Shown here in pieces: positions 17,052 to 27,325 of a DNA stretch of 40,618 nt. Origin of the DNA: Akkermansiaceae bacterium. Lineage in GTDB: Bacteria > Verrucomicrobiota > Verrucomicrobiia > Verrucomicrobiales > Akkermansiaceae. The notes under the pieces were generated by a model. It did not search any database. It was not told the origin of the DNA and worked only from the letters and a program-made list of their open reading frames with translations. Positions within the stretch are counted from its first letter, which is position 1. Every line of letters begins with the position of its first letter. The translations under genes and the position numbers were made by a program. Location of the stretch: NCBI GenBank assembly GCA_903934285.1, contig CAIZNN010000170.1, positions 1 through 40,618 of the forward strand. The letters are read 5' to 3'.

Positions 17052-17296
17052 CGGCTTGCGGCATCGTGGATCAATTCCGATGATTCCCCGGCGGTGAGGA
17101 CCCGTTCACCCGTGCGGTCACGGGTGATTTCAGGAGCCTCCGCCCAATTGACTTTGGCGGGTTTGGCCGGGTTTTCCGGAATCAGCCGGGCGACGGGTTT
17201 GCCGCGTTGGGTGATGATGATTTCCTCACCCGCACTGATCCAGCCCAGCAGGCTGGTGCAGTGGTTGCGGAGGTCTCCGACGGTGGCGGTTCTCAT
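17045..17296 (-). CDS. Phd/YefM-type antitoxin
   Basis: 83 residues beginning MRTATVGDLRNHCTSLLGWI and continuing GEEIIITQRGKPVARLIP, the classic Phd/YefM DNA-binding N-domain. The C-terminal part (about 50-83, rich in Glu, Thr and Ser) would wrap the PIN toxin. An ATG seven codons upstream is possible, but it would lie in the palindrome; the chosen ATG is directly downstream of the inverted repeat at 17298-17317. Together with the PIN gene it forms a type II toxin-antitoxin pair that should autoregulate. Confidence 0.85.
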   Translation of the reverse strand: MRTATVGDLRNHCTSLLGWISAGEEIIITQRGKPVARLIPENPAKPAKVNWAEAPEITRDRTGERVLTAGESSELIHDAASRW

Positions 17297-17297
17297 G

Positions 17298-17317
17298 GTG
17301 CTACGGATGGGTAGCAC
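17298..17317. promoter_or_regulatory. Operator-like inverted repeat before the antitoxin start
   Basis: GTGCTAC and GTAGCAC are perfect 7-bp arms around the 6-bp spacer GGATGG. CAT and ATG at the outer edges extend the symmetry with one unpaired base. It lies one base before the antitoxin start codon, where Phd-type repressors bind to shut down their own operon. Confidence 0.6.
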
Positions 17318-17365
17318 ATGGAGAGGACGGAGGCAAGGGAGTATTGCGCTCCAGTGCGGGGGGGC

Positions 17366-18562
17366 TCATTTCCGTTTCTTGCCGCCGCCGGTCTTTTTGC
17401 GGCGCACCGGCTTGATCGGGGTCTCATCTAACAAAGCGGTGTAGATATAGGGGAAATTGTCGAGTTTGCGCCGCGGGATTTTCTGGCTGATGAAAAACTC
17501 GACGGCCTTGGCGTAGTCGAGCTCGTCGGCTGTTAGGATGGTGAACGCATCGCCCTCGGCTTCGGCGCGGCCGGTGCGGCCGATGCGGTGGACATAGTCT
17601 TCGGCGTTTTCCGGGACGCGGTAATTGATGACGTGGGAGACATTGGAGATATCGATGCCGCGGGCGGCGACATCGGTGGCGACGAGGATTTCATAGATGC
17701 CTTCCTTGAAACCGGCGAGGGCTTTCATGCGGTCGACCTGGTTGATGTCGGAGTGCATGGCGGCGACTTTATTCTGGCCGGTGGTTTTGATGAGGGAAGT
17801 GATTTGATCGGCCTCCTTGCGGGTGCGGGTGAAGATCATCACCGAGTGGTAATCGGTTTGTTTGAGCAGGTCGAGCAGCAGTTCGTCGCGCTGGTCCATG
17901 GCGACGGGATAGAACGCGTGGGTGACGGTGGTGGGGATTGAGCGGCGGGCGATTTCGATGGTTTCGGGTTCGTGGAGGCACCACTGGGCGAAGGTCTGGA
18001 TGGCCGGGGGCATGGTGGCGGAGAAGAACAAGGTCTGGCGGCCTTCCCACGGGCAGAGGTTGACGATTTTGCGCACTTGCGGCAGAAAGCCCATGTCGAG
18101 CATGCGGTCGACCTCATCGAGGATGAGCACCTTGAGTTCGCCGAAGCGCATGCTGGCGCGGTAGAAATGATCGACGAGGCGGCCTGGGGTGGCCACCACG
18201 ACATCGGCGCCGGCGGCGAGTTGTTCGGACTGGGTGCCCAGACCGACCCCGCCGTAGAGCAGGGCGACCTTGAGGCCGGTGTGTTTGCCGTATTTTTCGA
18301 ACGACTCGGCGACCTGGTGGGCCAGTTCGCGGGTGGGTTCGAGCACGAGGATCTGCGGTTTGCCGAGTTTCTCGAGTTTGGAGAGGGTGGGCAAGGCAAA
18401 GGCGGCGGTCTTGCCGGTGCCGGTCTGCGACGCGCCGATGACGTCCCTCCCTTCAAGAATGAGCGGAATGACCTGCACCTGAATCGGTGTAGGGGTGGTG
18501 TAACCGGAGTCCTCAATGGCTTCCAAGACGGCTGCGGAGAGCCCAAGTGTGTCAAATCCCAT
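17366..18562 (-). CDS. DEAD-box RNA helicase (RhlE/DeaD-like)
   Basis: 398 residues, ATP-dependent RNA unwinding. Motifs in order: Q motif (GYTTPTPIQVQVIP), Walker A (ASQTGTGKTAAF), PTRELAHQ, TPGRLVDH, motif II as LDEVDRMLDMGF, SAT, then in domain 2 VATDVAARGIDI and HRIGRTGRAEAEG. Motif II reads DEVD instead of DEAD. The basic C-tail (RRKKTGGGKKRK) probably contacts RNA. The start was set at MGFDTLGLS, 20 codons inside the open frame, because the family begins there. Likely roles are ribosome assembly or RNA decay; the exact subfamily is not certain. Confidence 0.92.
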   Translation of the reverse strand: MGFDTLGLSAAVLEAIEDSGYTTPTPIQVQVIPLILEGRDVIGASQTGTGKTAAFALPTLSKLEKLGKPQILVLEPTRELAHQVAESFEKYGKHTGLKVALLYGGVGLGTQSEQLAAGADVVVATPGRLVDHFYRASMRFGELKVLILDEVDRMLDMGFLPQVRKIVNLCPWEGRQTLFFSATMPPAIQTFAQWCLHEPETIEIARRSIPTTVTHAFYPVAMDQRDELLLDLLKQTDYHSVMIFTRTRKEADQITSLIKTTGQNKVAAMHSDINQVDRMKALAGFKEGIYEILVATDVAARGIDISNVSHVINYRVPENAEDYVHRIGRTGRAEAEGDAFTILTADELDYAKAVEFFISQKIPRRKLDNFPYIYTALLDETPIKPVRRKKTGGGKKRK

Positions 18563-18660
18563 GCGGCAGCCGTAGTAATGGGGAAAATCTCCCGGGTCAA
18601 GGGGTGATTTTGCCAATGTCACAGCGGCCTGCCCAAGGGGGCGGCACGCACCACGCCAGG

Positions 18661-18705
18661 ACGGGTCGGACGGGTCGGACGGGTCGGACGGGTCGGACGG
18701 GTGGG
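18661..18705. repeat. 9-bp tandem repeat, five copies
   Basis: ACGGGTCGG four times and then ACGGGTGGG, directly next to the stop codon of the small minus-strand gene at 18706. A perfect microsatellite-like array with no visible function. Confidence 0.9.
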
Positions 18706-18939
18706 TCAGCGTAGCGGCCCGGCGTCACTGGTGGGGCTGCCGAAGTCCGGCCAAGGCTCGGTCTGGCGTCCCTCGTTGCGCATGAAGTCGGATAGAATGG
18801 CGGCCGGCGTCATTTTGCCACGGCGTGCGAGTTCGGGGACGATTTCCTCACAGACCCAGCGCTGGTATTGCTCGAAGTTGAGCTTGGGCGGCGGCGGGTG
18901 GCCGGAGAAAGCGGGCAGATCAAGGTGCAGCGGAGTCAT
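18706..18939 (-). CDS. Small conserved hypothetical protein
   Basis: 77 residues starting MTPLHLDLPAFSGHPPPPKLNF and continuing QYQRWVCEEIVPELARRGKMT. The short Pro-rich start followed by a helical segment resembles small uncharacterised proteins of Verrucomicrobiota and Planctomycetota. No catalytic motif or membrane segment is seen. It sits on the same strand as, and about 60 bp after, the ABC-F gene, and may be co-transcribed with it. The downstream end abuts a tandem repeat. The function is unknown. Confidence 0.55.
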   Translation of the reverse strand: MTPLHLDLPAFSGHPPPPKLNFEQYQRWVCEEIVPELARRGKMTPAAILSDFMRNEGRQTEPWPDFGSPTSDAGPLR

Positions 18940-19000
18940 GCAACAGGGCGGATGAGAGCATAGGCGTCGGGGCCGGCAAAGCGCGCGCAAACACGGTTAC

Positions 19001-20611
<1,611 letters not shown>

Positions 20612-20701
20612 GGGGTGGGTGTAGGGGAGGATGGCGCGTTGGGCAAGGAATTCGGCACGGCGGGTGCTGCCAAATTCCAAAATGCCGGTGAAGGAATAGG
20701 C

Positions 20702-20731
20702 TTGACGCAAGAGTGGTTTGGTGGGTTTTAT
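20702..20731 (+). promoter_or_regulatory. Candidate promoter of bamA
   Basis: TTGACG at 20702-20707 and TTTTAT at 20726-20731 are separated by 18 bp and lie about 20 bp ahead of the bamA start. The -35 matches 5 of 6 positions and the -10 matches 4 of 6. This is the only clear sigma-70-like pair in the 140-bp divergent gap. Confidence 0.35.
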
Positions 20732-20751
20732 TGCGCAGCCGAATTACCGAC

Positions 20752-23094
20752 ATGCTTACAATTCCCGTTTCCAAACTATCCATGGCACGCAGTTTTGTGT
20801 GTAGTGCCGCCCTGATATCGCTGGTTTTCGGGGGGTTGGTGGGCGGGGTGTCGGGGCAGGATTTCGAGGGCAAGAAGATTTCGAGTGTGGAGATTCGCTA
20901 CAACGGGCCCAAGACGGTGGATGAGGCGCGGCTGCGCAATTTGATGAGCAGCAAGGCCGACACCAAGTACGCGGCGGAGCGGCTGGATGGCGACGTCAAG
21001 GCGCTCTACGAGTCGGGGTTGGTGGAAGACGTGCGTTTTCTGGCGGAGCCGGTGGGTGACACGGTGCGTCTGGTGGTGGAAGTGACGTCGCGAGCCGAGT
21101 ATATGGCGATCGGGTTTGTGGGCAACTCGGTGTTTTCGGATCAAAAGCTGGCCAAGGAAAGCAAGCTCAAGAGCCGGGGCATTCTCAGTGACGAGGTGAT
21201 TCTGGAAGCGCGCCGCAACATCGAGAAATATTATCAAGGCTACGGCTATCCGGATGTGATCGTGACCCACCGGATGCAACCGACGGCGCAACCCGGCAAG
21301 GCGGACCTCATTATTATGATTGATGAGGGGACGAAGAATGAGATCCGCAAAATTCGTTTTGAGGGCAACCATGCCTTCACCGGTCCGGAGTTGCGCAAGG
21401 AGATGAAGGTCAAGCCCAAGGGCTGGTTTTCGTGGTTGACGAAGTCCGGACGGTTCGAGAGCGGTCAGTTAGACACGGATTTGGATGCGGTATTGGACTA
21501 CTACCGCAGCAAGGGGTATTTGCGGGCGAGCAGTCCGGGGATTCGGCGCGACCCGGTGGGCGACGGCCGGGTGGATCTGGTCATTCCGATTAACGAGGGG
21601 GACAAATACACGGTGGCGTCGGTGAGCTTCGGCAAGATCACGGTGTTCAAGCCCGACGAGCTTTATCCGGCACTCACGCTGGTGGCCAATGACGCCTATT
21701 CCTCCAAGAAGATGCGCGCCGACATCACGATGATCCGCAGCTACTACGGGTCGCGCGGCTACGCGGATGCGGCCGTGAACACCGACATCCGCGATGCCGG
21801 ACCCAACCGGGTGGCACTCACCTACCGGGTGTCCGAAGGCGCGCGGTTCCACGTCGGCCGCGTCAATATCAAGGGCAACACCAAGACCAAGGACAAGGTG
21901 ATCCGCCGCGAGGGCACCCTCAAGCCCGGCGATTGGTTCAACACCGTGGAATTGGATACCACCAAGGCGCGCCTCACCAACCTGCAATATTTCAGCGAGG
22001 TGCAAGTGACTGGCACGCCCAGTGGTGGTGGCTATCGCGATGTGGATATTCTGGTGGAAGAGAAGTCCACCGGGTCGGTGGGTGTGGGCTTTGGGTTCAG
22101 TTCGATCGACAGCATTGTGGGGTTCCTGACCTTGGAACAGGCCAACTTCGATTTGTTCAATCCATGGAACTTCACCGGTGGCGGGCAGCGGTTTTCGATG
22201 AATTTGCGCGCGGGCAGCACCCGCACCGACTTCAGCATGTCGTTGGTGGAACCGTGGTTCCTCGACCGCAAGCTGGCCTTGGGCGGCGAGTTGTTCTATC
22301 GGCAATCCAACTATTTCAGCGACTACTATGAACAAACCAACGCGGGTGCCGCCATTTCCCTGCGCCAGCCGCTGGGCACCCACGGCTCGCTCAAACTCGA
22401 AGGCCGCGTCGAGCAGGTCAGCATTGCTGTGGAAAGCGGCACGCCTGCCGCCTCGGAGTACGTCACGGGCAATGAAGATGGGGATTTCCTGCGCGCCGCA
22501 ATGGCCTTGAACTATCTCTACGACAGTCGCGACAGCATCATCCAGCCGCGCAATGGCCACAAGGTCGACGCCGGGGTGACTCTGGCAGGCGGCGATGTGA
22601 GCACCCTCACCTTCTCGGTGCAGGCGCAGAAATACTGGAACCTCAAGTGGGATTCGATCTTCTCCATCAGCGGTGAGCTGGCGGCGGTGGACAGCTTGAA
22701 TGGCGATGAAGTGCGCGTCTTTGAGCGGATGTTCCTCGGTGGCGGGCGCACCTTGCGCGGCTTTGAATTCCGCGATGTGGGGCCGCGTGACGCGCCTAAC
22801 ACCACCGGCGAGGCCATTGGCGGCAAGTCGCTGGGCTATGCCTCATTCGAATACACGGTGCCGATCATCGAAACCGTGCGGGCCGCCGTGTTCTATGACG
22901 TCGGCTTTGTGAATGCTGCCAGTTGGGACCTGAGCCCGAGCGATCTGTACGGCGATGTCGGCTTCGGGGTGCGCTTGAAGCTGCCGATCAGCCCGATGCC
23001 ACTGGCGCTGGATTACGCGCTGCCGGTCATGAGCCCGGATGACGAAGCGGACAAGGGCGGGCAGTTCAACTTCTATCTGCTCTATCAGTATTGA
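20752..23094 (+). CDS. bamA: Outer-membrane assembly factor BamA
   Basis: 780 residues. The N-terminal signal region covers about the first 35 (hydrophobic FVCSAALISLVFGGLVGGVSG). Five POTRA repeats follow (about 38-440), each ending in a GN or N-x-D type turn, for example FVGNSVFSDQKL, FEGNHAFTGPELRKEM and IKGNTKTKDKVI. The C-terminal 340 residues form the 16-strand barrel with the conserved LRGFEFRDVGPRD lid-lock motif and the end FNFYLLYQY. BamA folds and inserts beta-barrel proteins, including the porin at 348, into the outer membrane. A start at 20782 (MARSF) is a weaker alternative. It converges on hprK across a repeat-rich gap. Confidence 0.96.
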   Translation: MLTIPVSKLSMARSFVCSAALISLVFGGLVGGVSGQDFEGKKISSVEIRYNGPKTVDEARLRNLMSSKADTKYAAERLDGDVKALYESGLVEDVRFLAEPVGDTVRLVVEVTSRAEYMAIGFVGNSVFSDQKLAKESKLKSRGILSDEVILEARRNIEKYYQGYGYPDVIVTHRMQPTAQPGKADLIIMIDEGTKNEIRKIRFEGNHAFTGPELRKEMKVKPKGWFSWLTKSGRFESGQLDTDLDAVLDYYRSKGYLRASSPGIRRDPVGDGRVDLVIPINEGDKYTVASVSFGKITVFKPDELYPALTLVANDAYSSKKMRADITMIRSYYGSRGYADAAVNTDIRDAGPNRVALTYRVSEGARFHVGRVNIKGNTKTKDKVIRREGTLKPGDWFNTVELDTTKARLTNLQYFSEVQVTGTPSGGGYRDVDILVEEKSTGSVGVGFGFSSIDSIVGFLTLEQANFDLFNPWNFTGGGQRFSMNLRAGSTRTDFSMSLVEPWFLDRKLALGGELFYRQSNYFSDYYEQTNAGAAISLRQPLGTHGSLKLEGRVEQVSIAVESGTPAASEYVTGNEDGDFLRAAMALNYLYDSRDSIIQPRNGHKVDAGVTLAGGDVSTLTFSVQAQKYWNLKWDSIFSISGELAAVDSLNGDEVRVFERMFLGGGRTLRGFEFRDVGPRDAPNTTGEAIGGKSLGYASFEYTVPIIETVRAAVFYDVGFVNAASWDLSPSDLYGDVGFGVRLKLPISPMPLALDYALPVMSPDDEADKGGQFNFYLLYQY

Positions 23095-23118
23095 GGCCGC
23101 CGCGCCGCCGCATCACGC

Positions 23119-23176
23119 AGGGCTGGGCAGGGCTGGGCTGGGCAGGGCTGGGCAGGGCAGGGCTGGGCAGGGCTGG
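23119..23176. repeat. GGGCTGGGCAG tandem array
   Basis: About five to six imperfect copies of a 10-11-bp G-rich unit lie between the convergent bamA and hprK stops. The G-runs could form a quadruplex on this strand and may slow transcription from both sides. There is no coding content; the gap is 196 bp. Confidence 0.8.
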
Positions 23177-23290
23177 CGTGGACCAAGCGCTTGAACCCGG
23201 GATTAATGGAATTGACCTTGCCCGGCGTGCAAGTCGATTGGGGCACGTTTGCTGAGTTCTGCAGCGCTTCGCTCGAGCCAAGCGCAGCGC

Positions 23291-24310
23291 TCAGGCGCCA
23301 CGCGGATCGTGGCCGGGCGTGGGGCGGCGTGCCGAGGGCGGGCCGCTTTGCATGGGCCGGTCGCCGGTCATGTGGCTGATGAGGCGCTCATTGAATTCAT
23401 CCGCCATGTTGTAGCCGAGGCTGCGGAGTTGTTGGTCGAGGGCGGCGATGGTGACCATGCGCGCGGTATCGCGGCCGGGACCGACGGGCACCTCGACTTG
23501 GACGACGTGTTGGCCGAGGATTTCGTAGGTGTCTTGTTGCATGCCGCAGCGATCCACTTCGTTGAGGTCGGCACCGGGTTTGAGGAGGACCACCAGGTCG
23601 AGGCGTTTGTCCGGGCGGATCGAGGTGAGGCCGTAGAGGTTGGCGACATTGATGATGCCGATGCCGCGGATTTCCATGTAGCCGCGGGATAGCACCGGGG
23701 CGGTGGCGACTAATTCGCCGCCGACGTATTTGATGCACACCATGTCATCGGCGACCAGCGACGCGCCGCGTTCGATGAGGCCGATGGCGGTTTCGGATTT
23801 GCCCGCGCCGCTGCGCCCGATGATGAGGATGCCGATGCCGCGCATGTCCACCATGCAGCCGTGCACCGTCACGCTGGGGGCAAACTCGTGCTCGAGCCGG
23901 ATGGTGGCCGCATTGAGGAAATTCATCGTCACCATCGAGGTGCCAAACACCGGGATGGCGTGGTTGTTGGCCACCTTCATCAGGTCGTCGCCGAGATCGG
24001 CACCGCGGGCGACGACGATACACGGAATGTCCCGGTCACACATCCGGCGGAAGCGGTCCGAGCGCAAGGCGTCGGGCAATTTCTTGAGGTACGACAATTC
24101 CGAGTTGCCGAGCACCTGGACCCGCTTGGGGGCGAAGTAGGAGAAGAACCCGGCGAGGGCGAGGCCCGGGCGGTTCATGGCGGGTTCACTGATAGGGCGG
24201 TCAAAACCGATTTCGCTGCCCAGCAGGCTCAGATTGAGCTTGTCGGCGTGGTTTTTGAAAAACTCGCCGACCGAAATCGAGGCAACCGTTTTGACGCGTT
24301 GTGGGGGCAT
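23291..24310 (-). CDS. hprK: HPr kinase/phosphorylase
   Basis: 339 residues. Walker A IIGRSGAGKSETAIGL (Lys at about 171), the HprK signature MEIRGIGIINVANLYG at about 215, and an N-terminal domain with RVQVLGNSELSYLKKLP are all normal. The enzyme phosphorylates HPr on Ser-46 and links sugar uptake to catabolite control; in Gram-negative genera it often serves regulatory PTS systems without sugar transport. The C-terminal 25 residues (MTGDRPMQSGPPSARRPTPGHDPRGA) are an unstructured extension. The start was set at MPPQRVKTV, 86 codons inside the open frame. No HPr gene lies beside it. It is 112 bp downstream of the glycosidase-like gene on the same strand. Confidence 0.94.
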   Translation of the reverse strand: MPPQRVKTVASISVGEFFKNHADKLNLSLLGSEIGFDRPISEPAMNRPGLALAGFFSYFAPKRVQVLGNSELSYLKKLPDALRSDRFRRMCDRDIPCIVVARGADLGDDLMKVANNHAIPVFGTSMVTMNFLNAATIRLEHEFAPSVTVHGCMVDMRGIGILIIGRSGAGKSETAIGLIERGASLVADDMVCIKYVGGELVATAPVLSRGYMEIRGIGIINVANLYGLTSIRPDKRLDLVVLLKPGADLNEVDRCGMQQDTYEILGQHVVQVEVPVGPGRDTARMVTIAALDQQLRSLGYNMADEFNERLISHMTGDRPMQSGPPSARRPTPGHDPRGA

Positions 24311-24422
24311 GAGCGGGAGTGAAGCACAACCGCGGCGGCTCGGCACGCAAAAAGTCCGCCGCACCGGCGCCGCGCCAGGGCGGGTGGAAGCGCGGGGCGA
24401 AGCGGCGGGGCGAAGCGGCGGG

Positions 24423-27182
24423 CTAGCCGCGCGGTGTCTCATCGGCGAGGAGCAGCCAGCCCTTGTTAGGTCCGATCGGTATGGCGGCCTCTGGGGTGAA
24501 CACGCTTTCGGCCTGGAATCCCTTGCATTCCGGCGCCCACAACGTCGTCTTGCGTTCCGCCAGGCCAAGCGCCGCCCAATTGATAGAGAGCTTCACCTCG
24601 GTTTTGTGCGGTGCCCAACTGGCCAGTGCGATCAAGGTGCGGCCCTGTTTTCGATAGACCGACGCCTTGACTTGCGGGTTGTCGGTGGTCACCGGGCAGG
24701 CCGCATCCCACCAGCCGAGGTATTCCGCCGTGGCGATGCCGAACTGATCCTCGAGTTGCCAGATGGGGCGCGGGTCGCCGCTCCACGGCCAGCGCGTGCG
24801 CATGCCGAAGACCATGCCGTGCCAGGGGTTGGGTTGATCCAACATCTCACTCATGAGCCCATAGGGGATGCCGGACATTTCCACCAGCATGTACTCGGGC
24901 GACGCGTTGGCATTGAAGCCCTCGCCGTGCCAGAGGCCGTCGTAGTAGGGATAGAGTTCCATGAAGGCGATGGAGCTGTTGCTCCACTTGGCGAGGGCGT
25001 TGAAGTGGTTCCAAGAATGCATGTTGACACGGCGGCCGGGGTTGCCATCGGCGTCGAGGATGCGCCGCGCCCGTTGCATCGACTTGCGGTCCAGCGCGGT
25101 GTCGTCGATGTAGAGCCCGTCGATGCCGGCCTGTTTGACGAGGTAGTCGAGCCCTTCGAGGTAGAAATTGTTCCAGCGTGAATCGGGGGTGGTGATCACG
25201 GCGAGGTCGAGGGATTGGCGGTACTGGGGGAACTTCAGGTTCTCGCGCCAGGCCGGCACGATGTCGGAGCCGACGTGGGCGGTGAGCCACGGGTGGGGGC
25301 CGCCGCTATTGGTCACCGGCCATGCCACGCCCTCTTTGCGCGGCAGAATGATTTCGCCGGCCATGCTCTTGAGGGCGAAAAACTCCGGCAGGTTTTGTGT
25401 CAACTCGCGGGTGGTATAGTATAAGTTGGCGCGCAGGCCGGCGTCGTGCGCCTTGTGCACGAGGTCGAGGAGGTGTGGGAATGAATCCTCGTTATAAGGG
25501 TAATTGATATATGGATTGCAGAGCTGGTTGTGGTGGATCTCGATGATGCTCACGCCTTCCTTCTTGAGTGCGGCGGTGTCTGCAAGCGTCGTGCCCTGGG
25601 TGGCATGGTGGTAGCGGTCGTCGAAGTGTTGCTTTACATTGATGGGTTTGAAGGGGGTGAAATACCAGTCGATGTCGAAGTGGCAGCCGCCCGCCCCGCC
25701 GCCACCGGGCGGCACCGTCTTGGGGCCCGCGCTGGCTGTTAGGGTGGTGGTGGTGTCGGTGGTGTCGAGTCGGATGTTGCCGGCACCCCAGGATGGCGGC
25801 AACGCGAGCGGGAGGAAATCATAGTAGGCGTTGATCAGGGGGCGATGGTAGTTGCTGTCGTCCTTGAAGCGCAGCATCGCGCCGAGGTTCACGTCGCCCA
25901 TCCAGATCGCGTCCTGATGGTTCGACACATCCCACTTCCAATCGAGTCGGTCCGGGCAGCGGCCGCCTTGCAGCCCCAGGCCCATCGCGTAGCGCGCGAC
26001 GTCCTTGCGCCACGGCACCACCAGCCGCAGGTCAGCCACTTGGACCGGCGAGTTGATAGATGAGAGGTTGACGCGGAGTTTGAGGTTGCCGTCGTACTCC
26101 AATTCGCCGCGGACGAGCATGGTCATGCCGCCACCGCGGCTGGCGACGTCCCACTTGACGGTGACGGGTGAGTGCTGCCACGTGATGCTATCGGTCTGCC
26201 AATCGACGGGTTGGCCAGCGACGAGGCATTCGAGTGTTGGGGGTGCGGCGAACGCCTCCCTGCCCGCCGCCAGAATGCGGGTGTTGCTGCCGGAGAAGAA
26301 GCTGGTGAATTGCGCGGGAATGCCGTTAGGAGCGAGGGTGATGCGGCGGCCGAGGATATCTAACGAGCGGGTGGCCTCGTTGAGCTTGATAGGGGTGAAG
26401 GGTCGTGTGACTTCGGTGGTGCTGGTGCCGATGGTGGAATTGAGCCATTTGAGGCGGGCGAGGCGCCAGGCCTCCGCGGTGCCCGAATTAGTCACCGGCG
26501 CGCCCTCGACCTTGATGGTGAAGGTGAGCTGTTCCTGCAGCGGGGCGATGAGGGCCGCCCCGGGGCCATCCGCAGTGGAGGCGTTGCGGAATCGCACCCG
26601 CCCCTCGTAGCTGCCGGCGCGGGCGGTTTGGGGGATTTGGATGCCGATCCAAATCGGCATCACGGGATCGCGCCGTGGTGTGGCATATCGCGGGTCATCG
26701 AAGACCAATCCGAAGTAGGGCTCGGGATCCGATGCATTGGCTGCCAGGTGGCCGGACAGCACGGTGGTTTGCGCGTCCTTCAACGCATCGAAGAGGATCC
26801 CGCACTCAACCTTGGGCTGGGCATCTCCCGGCAGCAACCCCACTTGAAACACATAGAACTCGCCCGGTCGCGCGACACCGTGGAATTGTTGGAATTGGGG
26901 CGCCTCGCCGTCGAACCAATGGGCGGGAATGATGGCGTTGCGGATGGCGAGTTGGCGGTCCTCGCCGAACAGCCAGAACGTGGCCGGGTGTTGCTTTTTG
27001 AAGGCCTCCAGCACCCCGGGTGGCACCGCGGTCTCCATCTTGGCCATGGCCGCGGCGGGCTCAATCAAGGTGTTGACGGCTGCGGGCAGGTCCGAGGTTG
27101 CGGCCGCCGGCGCGAGTATTGGGGCCATGGCACCAATCAGCAACGGCACAAGCAGGGGGCGACGATGAAACATGGGCAGCAT
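24423..27182 (-). CDS. Secreted DUF6067/GH123-type glycosidase-like protein
   Basis: 919 residues with an N-terminal signal peptide (MFHRRPLLVPLLIGAMAPILAPA; MLPM at 27182 or M at 27173 are both possible starts). The N-terminal half is beta-rich with PVMPIWIGIQIP and RAGSYEGRVRFRNAS, as in the GH123 N-terminal fold. The C-terminal half carries barrel motifs: SIIEIHHNQLCNPYINYPYNED, GLYIDDTALDRKSMQRARRIL, AFMELYPYYDGLWHGEGF, IPYGLMSEMLDQPNPWHGMVFGMRTRWPWSG. These match the DUF6067 family of predicted glycosidases. A small beta domain closes it. The likely substrate is an N-acetylhexosamine-containing or host-derived glycan; that is inference. Confidence 0.8.
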   Translation of the reverse strand: MLPMFHRRPLLVPLLIGAMAPILAPAAATSDLPAAVNTLIEPAAAMAKMETAVPPGVLEAFKKQHPATFWLFGEDRQLAIRNAIIPAHWFDGEAPQFQQFHGVARPGEFYVFQVGLLPGDAQPKVECGILFDALKDAQTTVLSGHLAANASDPEPYFGLVFDDPRYATPRRDPVMPIWIGIQIPQTARAGSYEGRVRFRNASTADGPGAALIAPLQEQLTFTIKVEGAPVTNSGTAEAWRLARLKWLNSTIGTSTTEVTRPFTPIKLNEATRSLDILGRRITLAPNGIPAQFTSFFSGSNTRILAAGREAFAAPPTLECLVAGQPVDWQTDSITWQHSPVTVKWDVASRGGGMTMLVRGELEYDGNLKLRVNLSSINSPVQVADLRLVVPWRKDVARYAMGLGLQGGRCPDRLDWKWDVSNHQDAIWMGDVNLGAMLRFKDDSNYHRPLINAYYDFLPLALPPSWGAGNIRLDTTDTTTTLTASAGPKTVPPGGGGAGGCHFDIDWYFTPFKPINVKQHFDDRYHHATQGTTLADTAALKKEGVSIIEIHHNQLCNPYINYPYNEDSFPHLLDLVHKAHDAGLRANLYYTTRELTQNLPEFFALKSMAGEIILPRKEGVAWPVTNSGGPHPWLTAHVGSDIVPAWRENLKFPQYRQSLDLAVITTPDSRWNNFYLEGLDYLVKQAGIDGLYIDDTALDRKSMQRARRILDADGNPGRRVNMHSWNHFNALAKWSNSSIAFMELYPYYDGLWHGEGFNANASPEYMLVEMSGIPYGLMSEMLDQPNPWHGMVFGMRTRWPWSGDPRPIWQLEDQFGIATAEYLGWWDAACPVTTDNPQVKASVYRKQGRTLIALASWAPHKTEVKLSINWAALGLAERKTTLWAPECKGFQAESVFTPEAAIPIGPNKGWLLLADETPRG

Positions 27183-27325
27183 ACGGCCGGGGTGCCGGCA
27201 GTCTTGCGTGTGGCGCGGCGGCAGCGCGGTTTTGCCGGCCAGTGCGTTGCGCATCCGGGCCGCAGCTGGGTTCATCGCGGATTGGCTTTGCGGGCCGGGG
27301 CAAATTTGCATAGGTTGCCCGCGGT

